DNA of 64,000 nt from Pseudomonas frederiksbergensis (GCF_001874645.1 NZ_CP017886.1:1550001-1614000), one strand, 5' to 3'. Shown: positions 29,565 through 38,554, numbered from the stretch's first letter. Notes: a model not told the origin generated them from the letters alone. A program made the numbers and translations.

Positions 29565-30985
29565 TGTCTGTCTTCCCTGTGAATCTCGACGTGTCGTTTC
29601 GGCGTCACTACTGCGAGGTTGTCCACATCATAAACCGCACCGCCATGCTGAATATTTTCGATGTGATGGATTTCATAGCGAGCATTTTCCCCATTGTGTT
29701 CGGGTCTTTGGGCAAATGGCGCTTTGCCGCTCAAGAGCTTGCCTTGGTTGGTTGGCTTGAACTGGCTGAGTAGTTCAGAATCATTGCCCACTGCAATCCA
29801 AAATGCCTTCCTGAATGCGTCAAAACTACTGAAACTTTTGCCCCTCAACTGTTCGGCAATCCGTGTCGGAATGGGGGCACCGAGACCCGTCCCAGCCCCT
29901 GCCAGCCAGATACCTGTTACGTCCTGCCCCTGCCCTGTCACTACGCCTGGGTCAAGGCGAACATTCATCACGATATACAGCGGCTGGACACCGGAATCAG
30001 CCGGGAACACAAGGATAAAATCCTTGTATTCAGGCGGGTAGATCGGATTGATGATGATGTTATCCGCTTGTTCGGTCGGCGGATAAATCCAGATTTGCGG
30101 GGCTTGTGGTGCGCCTTCTAATGGGGGAATCCCCGAAGTGCTGGATGGGTCAACCGCTGGTGTCCATATCAGGGTTACCCCATCACCGAAATCGGCCACT
30201 TGCTGAGAGCCTTTTGCCTGGAACTGCACAACCGGAATCATTTCCCAATCGCGGCGCTTCTGGGTGTTGTAACCGTACCCCTTCAAGGTGCCATCGGCTT
30301 GTTGCTCGATATACAAGCGAACACGCGTTCGGCCTTCCTTGAGCGACTTGAGCTGCTCGTCAGTGTACAGGCTGCTGTCGCCGAGGCTTGACGGCCAGAG
30401 CAGCGCAACCACACCAGCCAAGGCACCGGCTGCAACACCTGCCGTGAATACGCCTGCTCCAGTCCCCGCGCCGGTTGCAGCAGTCCCTGTACCCACCCCG
30501 GAAACAGCTGCTCCAGCGGTGCAAAGGCCGCCACAGGAAGCACCGGAAGTGGCAACAGCCGATCCGCCCAGCAAGATGGTTCCCAGTGCAGCAGGTAAGG
30601 CGCTACCACTGATTTTCTTCAGCTCGATGTTGCCCGCAGCATCCGTTTCACGACCACCGAGCAAGGCGAACTCGCCATACTCTTTGATCGCATCGGTGGG
30701 AATGGCTCCGGAGGGACTGACGTAGTTGATGGTGCCATCAGGCAGCTTGCAGGGTTTAGTAAATGAACACCCGGCAGCGACCCGTTCTTGCTTTTGAGAA
30801 GGTTTAACCAGCTGATCTTCATACGCCTGCTGTCTGGCCAGCATATCGGCATAAGGTTTTTGTTCAGCCTCACGCGTGGCGATTTCGGCCGCTGTCATGT
30901 CGCGCAGGTAACGGCCTCCAACGCCGGAGCCACCACCGCCACTATAAGATTGCCAAACCTGAGGTAAGTCCTTGTTTCTGGCCAT
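29561..30985 (-). CDS. Compact S-type pyocin with C-terminal HNH DNase domain
   Basis: A 474-residue bacteriocin, shorter than the classical S1-S3 pyocins (over 600 residues). The N terminus is Gly/Ser-rich ([11 protein letters not shown]) and followed by a charged helix. A long Ala/Gly-rich hydrophobic stretch lies around residues 125-200. Next comes a pyocin translocation-like beta domain ([21 protein letters not shown]). The DNase domain ends in an H-N-H motif with H440, H441, N456, H465 and H469, as in colicin E9. No classic large receptor-binding region is obvious. The ATG at 30985 has an AAGGAAAG ribosome binding site. Confidence 0.92.
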   Translation of the reverse strand: MARNKDLPQVWQSYSGGGGSGVGGRYLRDMTAAEIATREAEQKPYADMLARQQAYEDQLVKPSQKQERVAAGCSFTKPCKLPDGTINYVSPSGAIPTDAIKEYGEFALLGGRETDAAGNIELKKISGSALPAALGTILLGGSAVATSGASCGGLCTAGAAVSGVGTGTAATGAGTGAGVFTAGVAAGALAGVVALLWPSSLGDSSLYTDEQLKSLKEGRTRVRLYIEQQADGTLKGYGYNTQKRRDWEMIPVVQFQAKGSQQVADFGDGVTLIWTPAVDPSSTSGIPPLEGAPQAPQIWIYPPTEQADNIIINPIYPPEYKDFILVFPADSGVQPLYIVMNVRLDPGVVTGQGQDVTGIWLAGAGTGLGAPIPTRIAEQLRGKSFSSFDAFRKAFWIAVGNDSELLSQFKPTNQGKLLSGKAPFAQRPEHNGENARYEIHHIENIQHGGAVYDVDNLAVVTPKRHVEIHREDRQ

Positions 30986-31289
30986 ATCACTTTCCTTGTT
31001 TAAGACGACAAGGATAACGGCGGTGAAAATGCTCTCAAATGCTGGCTGATAGCCAGTCCAAAAGAAGGCTTCGCATAATGGACGTTATGGCTAAATTCTC
31101 GCCGGGGCTTCGCGATTTTCCCGGAAGCGGAATCTATCCCTTTGGACCGCGAGTACCATAACGTCGTGTGTGTCTCACCACCCACTCCCTACATCACCTT
31201 GCGTCGCAACCTACACCTGCGCCAGAATCCGCCGGCTTGTGCGCTTTGGCCCTGGCTCCTATTGTTTCCGTGTCACTGCTCATCAGTGA
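30986..31289. other. Pyocin upstream region with inverted repeats
   Basis: This gap carries the pyocin promoter (minus strand) and the start of the DUF6124 leader (plus strand). CTGGCT-GAT-AGCCAG is a perfect hairpin at 31042-31056. A 10-bp inverted repeat, GACGTTATGG at 31081-31090 and CCATAACGTC at 31156-31165, spans 65 bases. Neither matches a LexA box well, and no clear P-box array for a PrtN-type activator is visible. Confidence 0.4.
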
Positions 31290-31495
31290 TCGGGTTTAGT
31301 CGCTCGCGGTTCTCCAAGGCGTATCACGCAACAATCAGTCAGGCATTCCCTATCCCTGCACTTGATGGTGGCTGTGCGCAGGGCGCTTCGGCGCGCCGGA
31401 TTTCCTTGGGTCCCCGGTCGACTAACCTGCGTACAGCCGCCACCCTTTGTTTAGTCGCGAAGCGGTGGCAGCTCCAACCTTAAGGACCCGTAACC
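31290..31495 (+). promoter_or_regulatory. Structured 5' leader upstream of the DUF6124 gene
   Basis: Bases 31366-31382 pair with 31426-31442 in a continuous 17-bp helix with two G-U wobbles (31376 with 31432, 31369 with 31439). Inside, GCGC-TTCG-GCGC at 31383-31394 forms a hairpin with the very stable cUUCGg tetraloop. CCGG at 31396-31399 can pair with CCGG at 31414-31417, giving a three-way junction. The 10-base sequence GTTTAGTCGC stands on each side of the module (31294-31303 and 31449-31458). The wobbles are valid only in the + strand RNA. I recall similar leaders before other Pseudomonas DUF3077/DUF6124 genes, but cannot verify it here. Confidence 0.6.
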
Positions 31496-31870
31496 ATGTT
31501 CAAAGCCACTCCCAATCCCCCTGATACCGAAAGCACCTCCCCCTACGCCTCTCTCGATTCGAAAGAACTCCACGCCGCCGCGCACCGTGCGCTTGATCAT
31601 TACCTGGTACTGCCTGAAACCAAGGCACTGTTAGCCGACCGACGTCCCGGCTGCATTTTCGTCATTGCCCCCGACGTCGACAGCGAAACCCTGCTGGCCC
31701 ATGCCTGCGAGACGCTCGCCTCGGCCAATGTCATGGCCAGCGATCTGGCGTTTGAGCTTGAAGGTCCCAAGCGCAATACCGCGCTGGCGATTCAGCAGAT
31801 GATTTCTCTGGCCGAGTTGGCGGTGAATCGCGCACTGGATCACCTCGATCCACCGGACTCGCCGCAGTAG
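31496..31870 (+). CDS. DUF6124 family protein
   Basis: A 124-residue protein of the Pseudomonas DUF6124 family, related to DUF3077: N-terminal MFKATPNPPDTES, a middle DSETLLAHACETLASANVMASDLAFE region and the C-terminal helix QQMISLAELAVNRALDHL. These occur as many paralogues per genome and have no known function. It is helical, probably cytoplasmic and has no signal peptide. The start ATG has a TAAGGA ribosome binding site. The long structured leader upstream is the striking feature. It lies in the repeat-bracketed accessory block. Confidence 0.85.
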   Translation: MFKATPNPPDTESTSPYASLDSKELHAAAHRALDHYLVLPETKALLADRRPGCIFVIAPDVDSETLLAHACETLASANVMASDLAFELEGPKRNTALAIQQMISLAELAVNRALDHLDPPDSPQ

Positions 31871-31889
31871 TGAGCCAAGGCGTTGATCG

Positions 31890-31931
31890 TTCCCACGCTC
31901 ACGCATCACTAGTGCCCGGGAAAAACTGAAG
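31890..31931 (+). repeat. Direct repeat, right copy, bracketing the bacteriocin block
   Basis: Matches 29057-29098 in the same orientation: TTCCCACG, CGC, CACTAG, CCGGG and AAAACTGAAG are in the same order with small gaps. Confidence 0.65.
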
Positions 31932-31953
31932 AAGGGGGAGCTTGCTCCCCCTT
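31932..31953. terminator. Hairpin between convergent DUF6124 and collagen-like genes
   Basis: AAGGGGGAGC and GCTCCCCCTT form a perfect 10-bp stem with a two-base gap. There is no long T run, so termination strength is uncertain. Confidence 0.6.
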
Positions 31954-32000
31954 GCCGTGCATGCCACTGAACGATCAGCGCAGTGTGTGAGAACGATTAC

Positions 32001-32759
32001 TTACAACCGTTGCACCGTCACGGCACCTGCCGCGCCGGCAGGACCTGGCTGACCTTGCGCCCCCGCACGACCGCTTTTGCCGCCGTCGGTACGGTAGACG
32101 AAGCAACCTTTGGCCTTGCCGCCCGCGCCCGGTTTGCCGCCGGCACCCGCCACGCCGCCGGCGCCACCGTCGACCAACACCTTGATCTGCCGGGCCGGAT
32201 AATCACGTGGTAATTCCACACGCACCTGCGCGCCCGGCGCCCCGGCATGACCATCGCCTCCATTATCGCCATCCGCCCCATGCCCGGCCTGGCCCCACGT
32301 GCAACCCGGTTCCTGACCGTTGCCGCCATCGAGCCCCTCGTAACCCGGCGCACCGGCACCGCCGCGGGCATCCACCGACAACTCGGGAGCGTTCAGCGAG
32401 GCAATCCGCAGATTCAGGTTGCGCCCGGCGCGGGCGGCCTTGAGGTAGGTACCCGGCGCACCTCGCGAGGTGATCTGACTGCCACTGGCAAGCTGCGCAC
32501 GGCTGATATTCAGTTGCAGCCCCTGTTCGCTGGGGACAATGGCGATCCGCGCCTCACGGCCCAGACGCAACTCGCCAACGCTCAGCTCGGTCACGTTCGA
32601 GGGGATCAGCAGCGTGCCATTATCGGCGACTTCCAGGCGCTCCAGCTGCAAGGTGCTGGCGGTATTGGGCAAACGCAGCAGCGAGTTGGTCTCGACCGTA
32701 ACCACTTGAGCCATCGCCATTGGGCTGATCAAGGCGGCGAGCAGGCAGAGCTTACGCAT
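32001..32759 (-). CDS. Secreted collagen-like glycine-rich protein
   Basis: A 252-residue exported protein with the signal peptide MRKLCLLAALISPMAMA. The N-terminal half has repeated beta-strand-like Leu-rich units (LRLPNTASTLQLERLEV, LLIPSNVTELSVGELRLG). The C-terminal half is rich in imperfect Gly-x-y triplets (GAPGYEGLDGGNG, GADGDNGGDGHAGAPGAQ, GAQGQPGPAGAAGA), interrupted by a two-cysteine beta region. It may form a short collagen-like stalk. Function and surface location are inference. Its start overlaps the end of the DUF1145 gene by eight bases. Confidence 0.78.
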   Translation of the reverse strand: MRKLCLLAALISPMAMAQVVTVETNSLLRLPNTASTLQLERLEVADNGTLLIPSNVTELSVGELRLGREARIAIVPSEQGLQLNISRAQLASGSQITSRGAPGTYLKAARAGRNLNLRIASLNAPELSVDARGGAGAPGYEGLDGGNGQEPGCTWGQAGHGADGDNGGDGHAGAPGAQVRVELPRDYPARQIKVLVDGGAGGVAGAGGKPGAGGKAKGCFVYRTDGGKSGRAGAQGQPGPAGAAGAVTVQRL

Positions 32760-33030
32760 GACGAACCTCCCCGGCGGCAGGAGCTGCAAGGGTTTGCACA
32801 TGGAAAATACCGACAACGAGGATCTGCAAGCGATCACGCCACGGATGAGCCCGCTCTTTAAGATTACGGTTATAGAGCACCAGCTCCACAACATGGGTCA
32901 TCAGCAACAGGCTACCGGCCAGATTGATCATAAGATGAAACGGACTGTTCAACGGGCTGATCTGATTCACCAGCAGCACCAGCCAGAACAACAGGGTCAA
33001 ACCCTTCCCCAAGCCCCAAAGCACCTTCAT
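32752..33030 (-). CDS. DUF1145 family small membrane protein
   Basis: A 92-residue inner-membrane protein with two or three transmembrane segments (GLTLLFWLVLLVNQI, FHLMINLAGSLLLMTHVVELVLY). The histidine-valine-glutamate in the second segment is typical of DUF1145. The function is unknown. Its stop lies eight bases inside the collagen-like gene, so both are probably made from one transcript. The ATG at 33030 has a weak purine-rich site upstream. Confidence 0.83.
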   Translation of the reverse strand: MKVLWGLGKGLTLLFWLVLLVNQISPLNSPFHLMINLAGSLLLMTHVVELVLYNRNLKERAHPWRDRLQILVVGIFHVQTLAAPAAGEVRHA

Positions 33031-33282
33031 ATACGCCCCCGCAGATCATTATTCTTTGCGCGCACAGTACCGACTTCCACAACGGATAAGCCAGAGGCCA
33101 ACGAAAATTCTTCTGAACGGGCGGTTTAGAGCGTCGCAACTGTCGATCAGCGACCCATCAGCCGTTCAACCCAACGGCTTTGCGCCCCGTATTTACGGCA
33201 GCTCCCGCCATTGCCTGCAAACCGGCTCTAGGCCCCGAAGCCGGGGCAGGCTAGTCTTCGCACATCTGATTGAGGATCTTCG

Positions 33283-33780
33283 ATGACCGCAGGTATTTCT
33301 TCGCGCACGCCCCAGCAAGCGCTCGCCGCCTTGCTCGACCGTTATGCGCCACAACGTCTGTTGCTGATCGGCGCCAGCGACTTCCCCGCGCTCGAAGCGT
33401 TCAAGCTCGCGCACCCGGATGCCTGTGTCGCTCACGTCGCCCCCGGCCCTCTGCCACCTGCGCTTGCTGCACAACGCTTCGACCTGGTACTGGCGCTTGA
33501 CTGCCTTGAGCATCTGCCCAAACGCGATGGCTTGAACCTGCTCGGCGGGATTCGCAATCTCAACGCCAACCGCATCGCAGTGCTTGCGGACCTGAAAGCC
33601 TGCGATTGGCAAGAAACCGACTTCTTTTCCCTGGCACTGCAGGCCAGCGAACGCTTCCAGCGTGACGAACAGGTCCTTACGCTGTTTACCTACGATCTGC
33701 TTGACTACAAACAAGTGCCTGACTGGCTCAATTCACGGTTCTGGGCCAATCCGGAAAACTTCGGAAAATACTGGTGGTAA
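33283..33780 (+). CDS. DUF6231 family protein (methyltransferase-like fold)
   Basis: A 165-residue protein found next to the ychJ-like gene in pseudomonads. [16 protein letters not shown] looks like a Rossmann first strand and loop, and [28 protein letters not shown] resembles the motif II-III region of SAM-dependent methyltransferases. The SAM-binding glycines are incomplete, so enzymatic activity is uncertain. The C terminus ([18 protein letters not shown]) is highly aromatic. The ATG at 33283 follows TTGAGGATC. It ends four bases before the next start. Confidence 0.78.
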   Translation: MTAGISSRTPQQALAALLDRYAPQRLLLIGASDFPALEAFKLAHPDACVAHVAPGPLPPALAAQRFDLVLALDCLEHLPKRDGLNLLGGIRNLNANRIAVLADLKACDWQETDFFSLALQASERFQRDEQVLTLFTYDLLDYKQVPDWLNSRFWANPENFGKYWW

Positions 33781-33784
33781 CACG

Positions 33785-34261
33785 ATGAGTACATCCATTT
33801 GCCCGTGCGGCAGTGGCACCCCGCTGGATGCCTGCTGCGGCCACTACCACGCCGGCCACCCCGCGCCTTGCGCGGAAGCCTTGATGCGCTCGCGCTACAG
33901 CGCCTATGTGCTGGGCCTTATCGACTATCTGCTGGCCACCACCCTGCCCGCCCAACAGGCTGGCCTGGATCGCCAGTCAATCAGCGACTGGAGCGCACAA
34001 AGCACCTGGCTTGGCCTTGAAGTGGAAAGCTCTGAGGTATTCGGCGGCCAGCCCGAACATGCATTCGTCACCTTCACCGCACGCTGGCACGACAGCACCG
34101 GCGAGCACAGCCACCGCGAACGTTCATCCTTTGTGCAAAACGCCGGTCGCTGGTACTTCATCGACCCGACTGTGCAGCTCAAGGCCGGACGCAATGATGC
34201 ATGTCCCTGTGCCAGCGGGCAGAAATTCAAGAAATGCTGCGCGAGTTATTTCACTGCGTGA
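33785..34261 (+). CDS. YchJ-like protein with two SEC-C metal-binding motifs
   Basis: A 158-residue UPF0225/YchJ-type protein. A SEC-C zinc motif at the N terminus ([14 protein letters not shown]) and another at the C terminus ([13 protein letters not shown]) flank an NTF2-like central domain ([17 protein letters not shown] ... [15 protein letters not shown]). The zinc motifs are intact. The function of YchJ is not established. The start at 33785 fits the family; the much longer open frame upstream is chance. It probably shares an operon with the DUF6231 gene. Confidence 0.9.
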   Translation: MSTSICPCGSGTPLDACCGHYHAGHPAPCAEALMRSRYSAYVLGLIDYLLATTLPAQQAGLDRQSISDWSAQSTWLGLEVESSEVFGGQPEHAFVTFTARWHDSTGEHSHRERSSFVQNAGRWYFIDPTVQLKAGRNDACPCASGQKFKKCCASYFTA

Positions 34262-34271
34262 GGTGGGCCCT

Positions 34272-34327
34272 AAAAGATCGCAGCCTGCGGCAGCTCAGGG
34301 TGTACGCTGCCGCAGGCTGCGATCTTT
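34272..34327. repeat. REP pair (inverted)
   Basis: AAAAGATCGCAGCCTGCGGC and its complement face each other between the ychJ-like gene and the LEA-type lipoprotein gene, ending about 20 bases before the next start codon. Confidence 0.92.
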
Positions 34328-34349
34328 GGGGGCCAGGAGAAACACCACC

Positions 34350-34835
34350 ATGACCAGTCAGCGACGTGCCTTACAAACCCTCACCCTGCTAATGGTCCTG
34401 AGCCTCGGCGGCTGTGCATCCTGGTTCGCTGACGACACCCTCGACCCGCAAGTTCACCTGCTCAAAGTCGAAGTGGTGCGCGCCAAACTCCTTGAGCAGA
34501 AATTCATGCTGTATTTTCGCGTCGACAACCCCAACGACTCCAACCTTACGGTTCGCGGCCTGGTGTACCGGATTCACTTGAACGAGTTCCTGCTGGCCGA
34601 AGGCGAGTCCAGCGAATGGTTCACCGTCGACCCAAAAAGCAGCAGCTATTTCGAGGTGCCGATTCGTACCAACCTCTGGCAGCACCTGCGCGAGGTGGTG
34701 AAATTGCTGAAGAAACCCGACCAGCCGATCCCCTATCGCCTGGAGGGTGAGTTGAAAACCGGATTATTCATCGGCAATGACGTGCACCAGGCCCGTTATG
34801 GCGAGATAATTCCCGGCGATTTTATTCCGGAGTAA
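34350..34835 (+). CDS. LEA type 2 (WHy domain) lipoprotein
   Basis: A 161-residue lipoprotein with the lipobox LGGC (Cys22), followed by a water-stress/LEA14 domain of the [20 protein letters not shown] type. The remaining strands ([23 protein letters not shown]) complete the beta sandwich. Such domains are linked to desiccation tolerance in plants, but their bacterial role is unclear. The ATG at 34350 has an AGGAG site; a longer open frame through the REP is not real. It lies five bases before the His-rich SEC-C gene. Confidence 0.85.
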   Translation: MTSQRRALQTLTLLMVLSLGGCASWFADDTLDPQVHLLKVEVVRAKLLEQKFMLYFRVDNPNDSNLTVRGLVYRIHLNEFLLAEGESSEWFTVDPKSSSYFEVPIRTNLWQHLREVVKLLKKPDQPIPYRLEGELKTGLFIGNDVHQARYGEIIPGDFIPE

Positions 34836-34840
34836 CCTCG

Positions 34841-35059
34841 ATGACCCAGCAACCCCATGTCCATGGACCTGACTGCAACCACGATCATGACCATCACGAC
34901 CATCACGACCACCATGATCACGACCATGGCCATGTCCACGGCCCGAACTGCGGCCACGCTCACCAGGAGCCGGTGCGCAACGCGTTGAAAGACGTTGGCC
35001 GCAACGACCCTTGCCCATGCGGCAACGGCAAGAAGTTCAAGAAGTGCCACGGCGCTTGA
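34841..35059 (+). CDS. His-rich SEC-C miniprotein
   Basis: A 72-residue protein in two parts. Residues 5-41 hold 16 histidines in HxH and HHD repeats, framed by two similar units (VHGPDCNH and VHGPNCGH). Residues 53-72 are a SEC-C zinc motif ([17 protein letters not shown]; Cys58, Cys60, Cys69, His70). It looks like a metal store or chaperone for zinc or nickel, which is inference. Downstream of the LEA lipoprotein by five bases, so the two are co-transcribed. The His region is encoded by low-complexity CATCACGAC repeats that could expand or shrink. Confidence 0.87.
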   Translation: MTQQPHVHGPDCNHDHDHHDHHDHHDHDHGHVHGPNCGHAHQEPVRNALKDVGRNDPCPCGNGKKFKKCHGA

Positions 35060-35080
35060 TTCTCTAGCCGAACGCATCCC

Positions 35081-35112
35081 CTGTAGGAACGCCGCCCGGC
35101 CGCTCCTACAGG
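35081..35112. repeat. Short single REP hairpin overlapping a stop codon
   Basis: CTGTAGGA and CTCCTACAG flank a GCCGCCCGGC core. The minus-strand isochorismatase-like gene ends on the TAG within it. Confidence 0.72.
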
Positions 35113-35654
35113 ATCTCTGTGATTCGGATCACCGTTGCGTATTCCCCGTGCAGATTGCCCAGCGACATGGCATGCACCTCCTGCGCCGAATGCTTCTTGC
35201 CGAAGAAGTCGACCTTGTCGAAGGTGTAGCAGGCGTCTTCCACGACCCAGGTTTCAAACCCCAGATTGCCCGCCGTACGCGCCGTGGACTCGACCGAGTT
35301 GTGGGTCGCCACGCCGACAATGATCAGTTGCTCGATTCCCGCCTCACGCAGACTCGCCGCAAGCGTCGTCCCACTGAACGCATCCGGCACCTGCTTCTGG
35401 ATCACACGCTCGCCCAATAGCGGCTCGAACCTTTCCTGAAACTCGACACCCGACTGCTGCGGCCAGAACACTGATTCCGGTGAGCGGGACAAGTGCTGCA
35501 CATGAATCACCGGCCGCGCCATGCGCCGCCATTCGCTCAGCAACTGCGCCATGTACTCCTCGGCGTCGGGGTTATTACGTGGTCCGAGCTTGGGGTGGTG
35601 AATGCCTTTTTGTTGATCAATGAGGATCAACGCTGCGTTGGTGTGTAGCTCCAT
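35106..35654 (-). CDS. Isochorismatase-fold hydrolase with Ser in place of the catalytic Cys
   Basis: A 182-residue protein of the isochorismatase/cysteine hydrolase superfamily. The acidic residue Asp13 (LILIDQQ) and Lys87 (QKQVPDAF) of the usual Asp-Lys-Cys triad are present. The third position reads VGVATHNSVESTA, with Ser120 where most members have Cys. It may be a Ser-variant hydrolase, an isochorismatase-like enzyme that does not need the Cys, or inactive. The start at 35654 (MELHTN) is the family start; a 17-codon extension is open. The stop codon lies in a REP hairpin. Confidence 0.8.
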   Translation of the reverse strand: MELHTNAALILIDQQKGIHHPKLGPRNNPDAEEYMAQLLSEWRRMARPVIHVQHLSRSPESVFWPQQSGVEFQERFEPLLGERVIQKQVPDAFSGTTLAASLREAGIEQLIIVGVATHNSVESTARTAGNLGFETWVVEDACYTFDKVDFFGKKHSAQEVHAMSLGNLHGEYATVIRITEIL

Positions 35655-35863
35655 GGCAAATCTTCTCCTGTACGAGTCATCGAAATCCTGACACTTGAGC
35701 ACCACCTTTTCCGATAGGCAAGTCGTGGAACGCTTACCACCTGCGTCAAATCCTGTGATTTATCGGACAAACCTTGAAATAAGATCGCCCTCCGCTTGCG
35801 CGGCCCCCTGCCGCTCACTAACGTAGCGCCACTAATCGGTACTACCCCCGCAGGAGCTTTGCC

Positions 35864-38314
35864 ATGGCCTCGCCAGCCCTTACATCTTTTCTTCCCCGGT
35901 TCGGCGTTGCCGCAGCAGTGGCCAGTGTGCTCAGCCTCACCGGTTGCCAGACCTGGAATGCCCAGGACAGCCTGCCACCCACTTCCGGCGTGCAGCCGCT
36001 CAAAGGGCTGGCGCAGAACGTATCAGTGCGCCGCAATGCCATGGGCATGCCGCTGATCGAAAGCAACACCTTCCACGATGCGCTGTTCACCCTCGGTTAC
36101 GTACACGCCAGTGATCGCATCAGCCAGATGGTTACCATGCGCCTGCTGGCCCAGGGTCGCTTATCGGAAATGTCCGGCGCGGAAATGCTGGACGCTGACC
36201 GCTACATGCGCGCAGTCAACCTGAAGAAAAGTGCCGACGAACTCTACAAAGCGTCCTCACCGCGCCTGCAACGCTTCTTCGAAGTCTATGCCCGCGGGGT
36301 CAACGCCTACCTGTTCCGTTATCGCGACAAGCTGCCGTCGGACCTGGCCGCCACTGGCTACAAGCCGGAATACTGGAAACCGGAAGATTCGGCGCTGATT
36401 TTCTGCCTGCTGAACTTCAGCCAGTCAGCCAATCTGCCGCAAGAAATCGCCTCGCTGGTGATGGCGCAAACCGTCACTACAGACAAACTCGCGTGGCTGT
36501 CGCCGTCCTATCCGGATGAAAAACTGCCGCTCGCCGAAGCTGAAAAGCTTAAAGGCGTGAAGCTCAACGGTACGATCCCGGGCCTGAGCGAACTCAGCAA
36601 AGCCGGCGAACAGCTGTCCGCGCTGAATCTGCTCGGCGCCACGGCGTCGAACAACTGGGCAATTGCCCCGCAACGCAGCCGCAGCGGCAAAAGCCTGCTG
36701 GCCAGCGACAGCCAATTCCCGATTGGCGTGCCGTCGCTGTGGAGCTACGTGCAAATTCGTGCGCCGAAGTACCAGGCTGCCGGGGTTTCCATCGCCGGTA
36801 TTCCTATGGTCCTCGCCGGTTTCAACGGCAAGGTGGCGTGGAGCATGACTGCGGTCATGGGCGATAACCAGGACCTGTTCCTCGAGAAGCTCAAGCGTCA
36901 GGGCAATGGCCTTGCCTACGAAGTCGCAGGCAAATGGCAGCCAGCAACCGTTCGCAACGAAACCTACTTCGTCAAAGGCCAGCGGCCGATTCGCGAAGTC
37001 GTGTACGAAACCCGCCACGGACCACTGCTCAACAGCGCCCAAGGCAGTGCACTGGGCAATGGTTTCGGTCTGGCATTGCAGATGCCGAACTTTACGGACG
37101 ACAAGAGCCTGGACGCTTTCTTCGACCTGTCCCGGGCGCAGAGCGCAGAGAAAGCCTCAGACGCCAGCCGTGAGATCCGCGCTATCGCGTTGAACATGGT
37201 ATTCGCCGACGCCAGCCACATCGGCTGGCAAGTCACCGGGCGTTTCCCGAACCGCCGCGAAGGTGAAGGCTTGCTGCCGTCGCCAGGCTGGGAAGGTCGT
37301 TACGACTGGGACGGCTATGCCGACCCGATGCTTCACCCTTACGACCAGGACCCGGCCCAGGGCTGGATCGGCACCGCCAACCAGCGGGTCATCCCCCACG
37401 GTTACGGCATGCAGCTGTCCAATTCCTGGGCCGCCCCTGAGCGTGGCGAGCGTATCGCCGAGCTGGCGGGTGCCAGCAAGCATGACAGCCGCAGCATGAT
37501 TGCCATGCAGTACGACCAGACCACGCTGTTCGCCGCCAAGCTGAAAAAGATGTTTGAAGCCCCCGGCATGTCGCAGCCGCTTAAACAGGCAATCAACGCC
37601 CTGCCCGCTGCTGAAGCCGACAAAGCGCGCGAGGCGTTCAGCCGCTTGATGGCGTTCGACGGCAAGCTCAGCCCGACCTCGACCGACGCAGCGATCTACG
37701 AGTTGTTCCTGCAAGAAAGCATGAAGCAAATCTTCCTCGACGAACTCGGCCCGGAGTCCAGCCCGACGTGGAAGGCCTTCGTCGCCAACGGCAAATTGTC
37801 CTATTCGGCCCAGGCCGACCATTTGCTGGGCCGCGAAGACAGCCCGTTCTGGGATGACATCCGCACGCCGCAAAAAGAAGACAAACCGACCATTCTCGCC
37901 CGCAGCCTGGCCGCGGCCATCACGGCTGGCGAGAGCCAGATGGGCGCCGACCACAAAGCCTGGCAGTGGGGCAAACTGCACCACTACGAATGGAAAAACA
38001 CCCGCGGCCAGACCGTACGCAGTGCCCTGTCTGCCGGAGGTGACCACTCCACGTTGAACGCTGCCGCCTACACTTGGGGACAGGATTTCAACGTGACACT
38101 GGTGCCGACGATGCGTTTCATTGTCGACTTCGGCCAGGCCGAACCGCTAATGGGCCAGAACGGTACCGGCCAATCCGGAAACCCGGCCAGCCCGAATTAT
38201 ATCGACAGCATCGACCCGTGGCTCAAAGGCCAATACATGAGCTTGCCGATGCAACCGCAGAACTTCGACAAGGCGTATGGCAAAACGCGGCTGACCCTGG
38301 TGCCGGGTAAGTAA
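35864..38314 (+). CDS. quiP: Penicillin/AHL acylase family lipoprotein (QuiP-like)
   Basis: An 816-residue Ntn-hydrolase precursor. A lipoprotein signal with LTGC (Cys28) is followed by the alpha-chain region, then the self-cleavage site in [14 protein letters not shown], making Ser262 the catalytic N-terminal nucleophile of a beta chain of about 555 residues. The family includes acyl-homoserine-lactone acylases QuiP, PvdQ and HacB. Length and, from memory, the neighbours match P. aeruginosa QuiP, so it probably degrades long-chain AHLs. A different amide substrate is possible. The ATG has a CAGGAG ribosome binding site. Confidence 0.8.
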   Translation: MASPALTSFLPRFGVAAAVASVLSLTGCQTWNAQDSLPPTSGVQPLKGLAQNVSVRRNAMGMPLIESNTFHDALFTLGYVHASDRISQMVTMRLLAQGRLSEMSGAEMLDADRYMRAVNLKKSADELYKASSPRLQRFFEVYARGVNAYLFRYRDKLPSDLAATGYKPEYWKPEDSALIFCLLNFSQSANLPQEIASLVMAQTVTTDKLAWLSPSYPDEKLPLAEAEKLKGVKLNGTIPGLSELSKAGEQLSALNLLGATASNNWAIAPQRSRSGKSLLASDSQFPIGVPSLWSYVQIRAPKYQAAGVSIAGIPMVLAGFNGKVAWSMTAVMGDNQDLFLEKLKRQGNGLAYEVAGKWQPATVRNETYFVKGQRPIREVVYETRHGPLLNSAQGSALGNGFGLALQMPNFTDDKSLDAFFDLSRAQSAEKASDASREIRAIALNMVFADASHIGWQVTGRFPNRREGEGLLPSPGWEGRYDWDGYADPMLHPYDQDPAQGWIGTANQRVIPHGYGMQLSNSWAAPERGERIAELAGASKHDSRSMIAMQYDQTTLFAAKLKKMFEAPGMSQPLKQAINALPAAEADKAREAFSRLMAFDGKLSPTSTDAAIYELFLQESMKQIFLDELGPESSPTWKAFVANGKLSYSAQADHLLGREDSPFWDDIRTPQKEDKPTILARSLAAAITAGESQMGADHKAWQWGKLHHYEWKNTRGQTVRSALSAGGDHSTLNAAAYTWGQDFNVTLVPTMRFIVDFGQAEPLMGQNGTGQSGNPASPNYIDSIDPWLKGQYMSLPMQPQNFDKAYGKTRLTLVPGK

Positions 38315-38386
38315 TGCGTTGGGGATCTGTGGCAAGGGCGCTTGCTTCCTTGCGATGAATCGCTCTACTTTGGTGCGACAAATTGT

Positions 38387-38413
38387 TCGTGCCCGTTTTC
38401 GGGCACGATTTCT
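38387..38413 (+). terminator. Intrinsic terminator after the acylase gene
   Basis: A perfect stem, TCGTGCCCG/CGGGCACGA, with a TTTT loop is followed by TTTCT. Confidence 0.75.
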
Positions 38414-38554
38414 CTCCAGACGCTCTTGAATCAACTTTTAAAACGCTTGTTCGGGACTCTGGTTCGGAAATTGCTACTTTCATAAGGTCTTACGCTTTCC
38501 AGTAACAATAATTCCGCGCCACAAGCGCTCATCTTGGTTCTTAGGGATTGAATA

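Noticed and set aside
31000..31185. Minus-strand 61-codon frame upstream of the pyocin gene
   Set aside because: It spans the inverted repeats of the promoter region and has no supporting features.
31142..31483. Plus-strand open frame of 113 codons upstream of the DUF6124 gene
   Set aside because: It lies in the structured leader; its residues follow from the RNA stem sequence and it has no ribosome binding site or known domain.
34873..34935. Tandem repeat as a mobile or regulatory element
   Set aside because: The CATCACGAC-type repeats are in frame and encode the His-rich tract, so they are explained by the gene.
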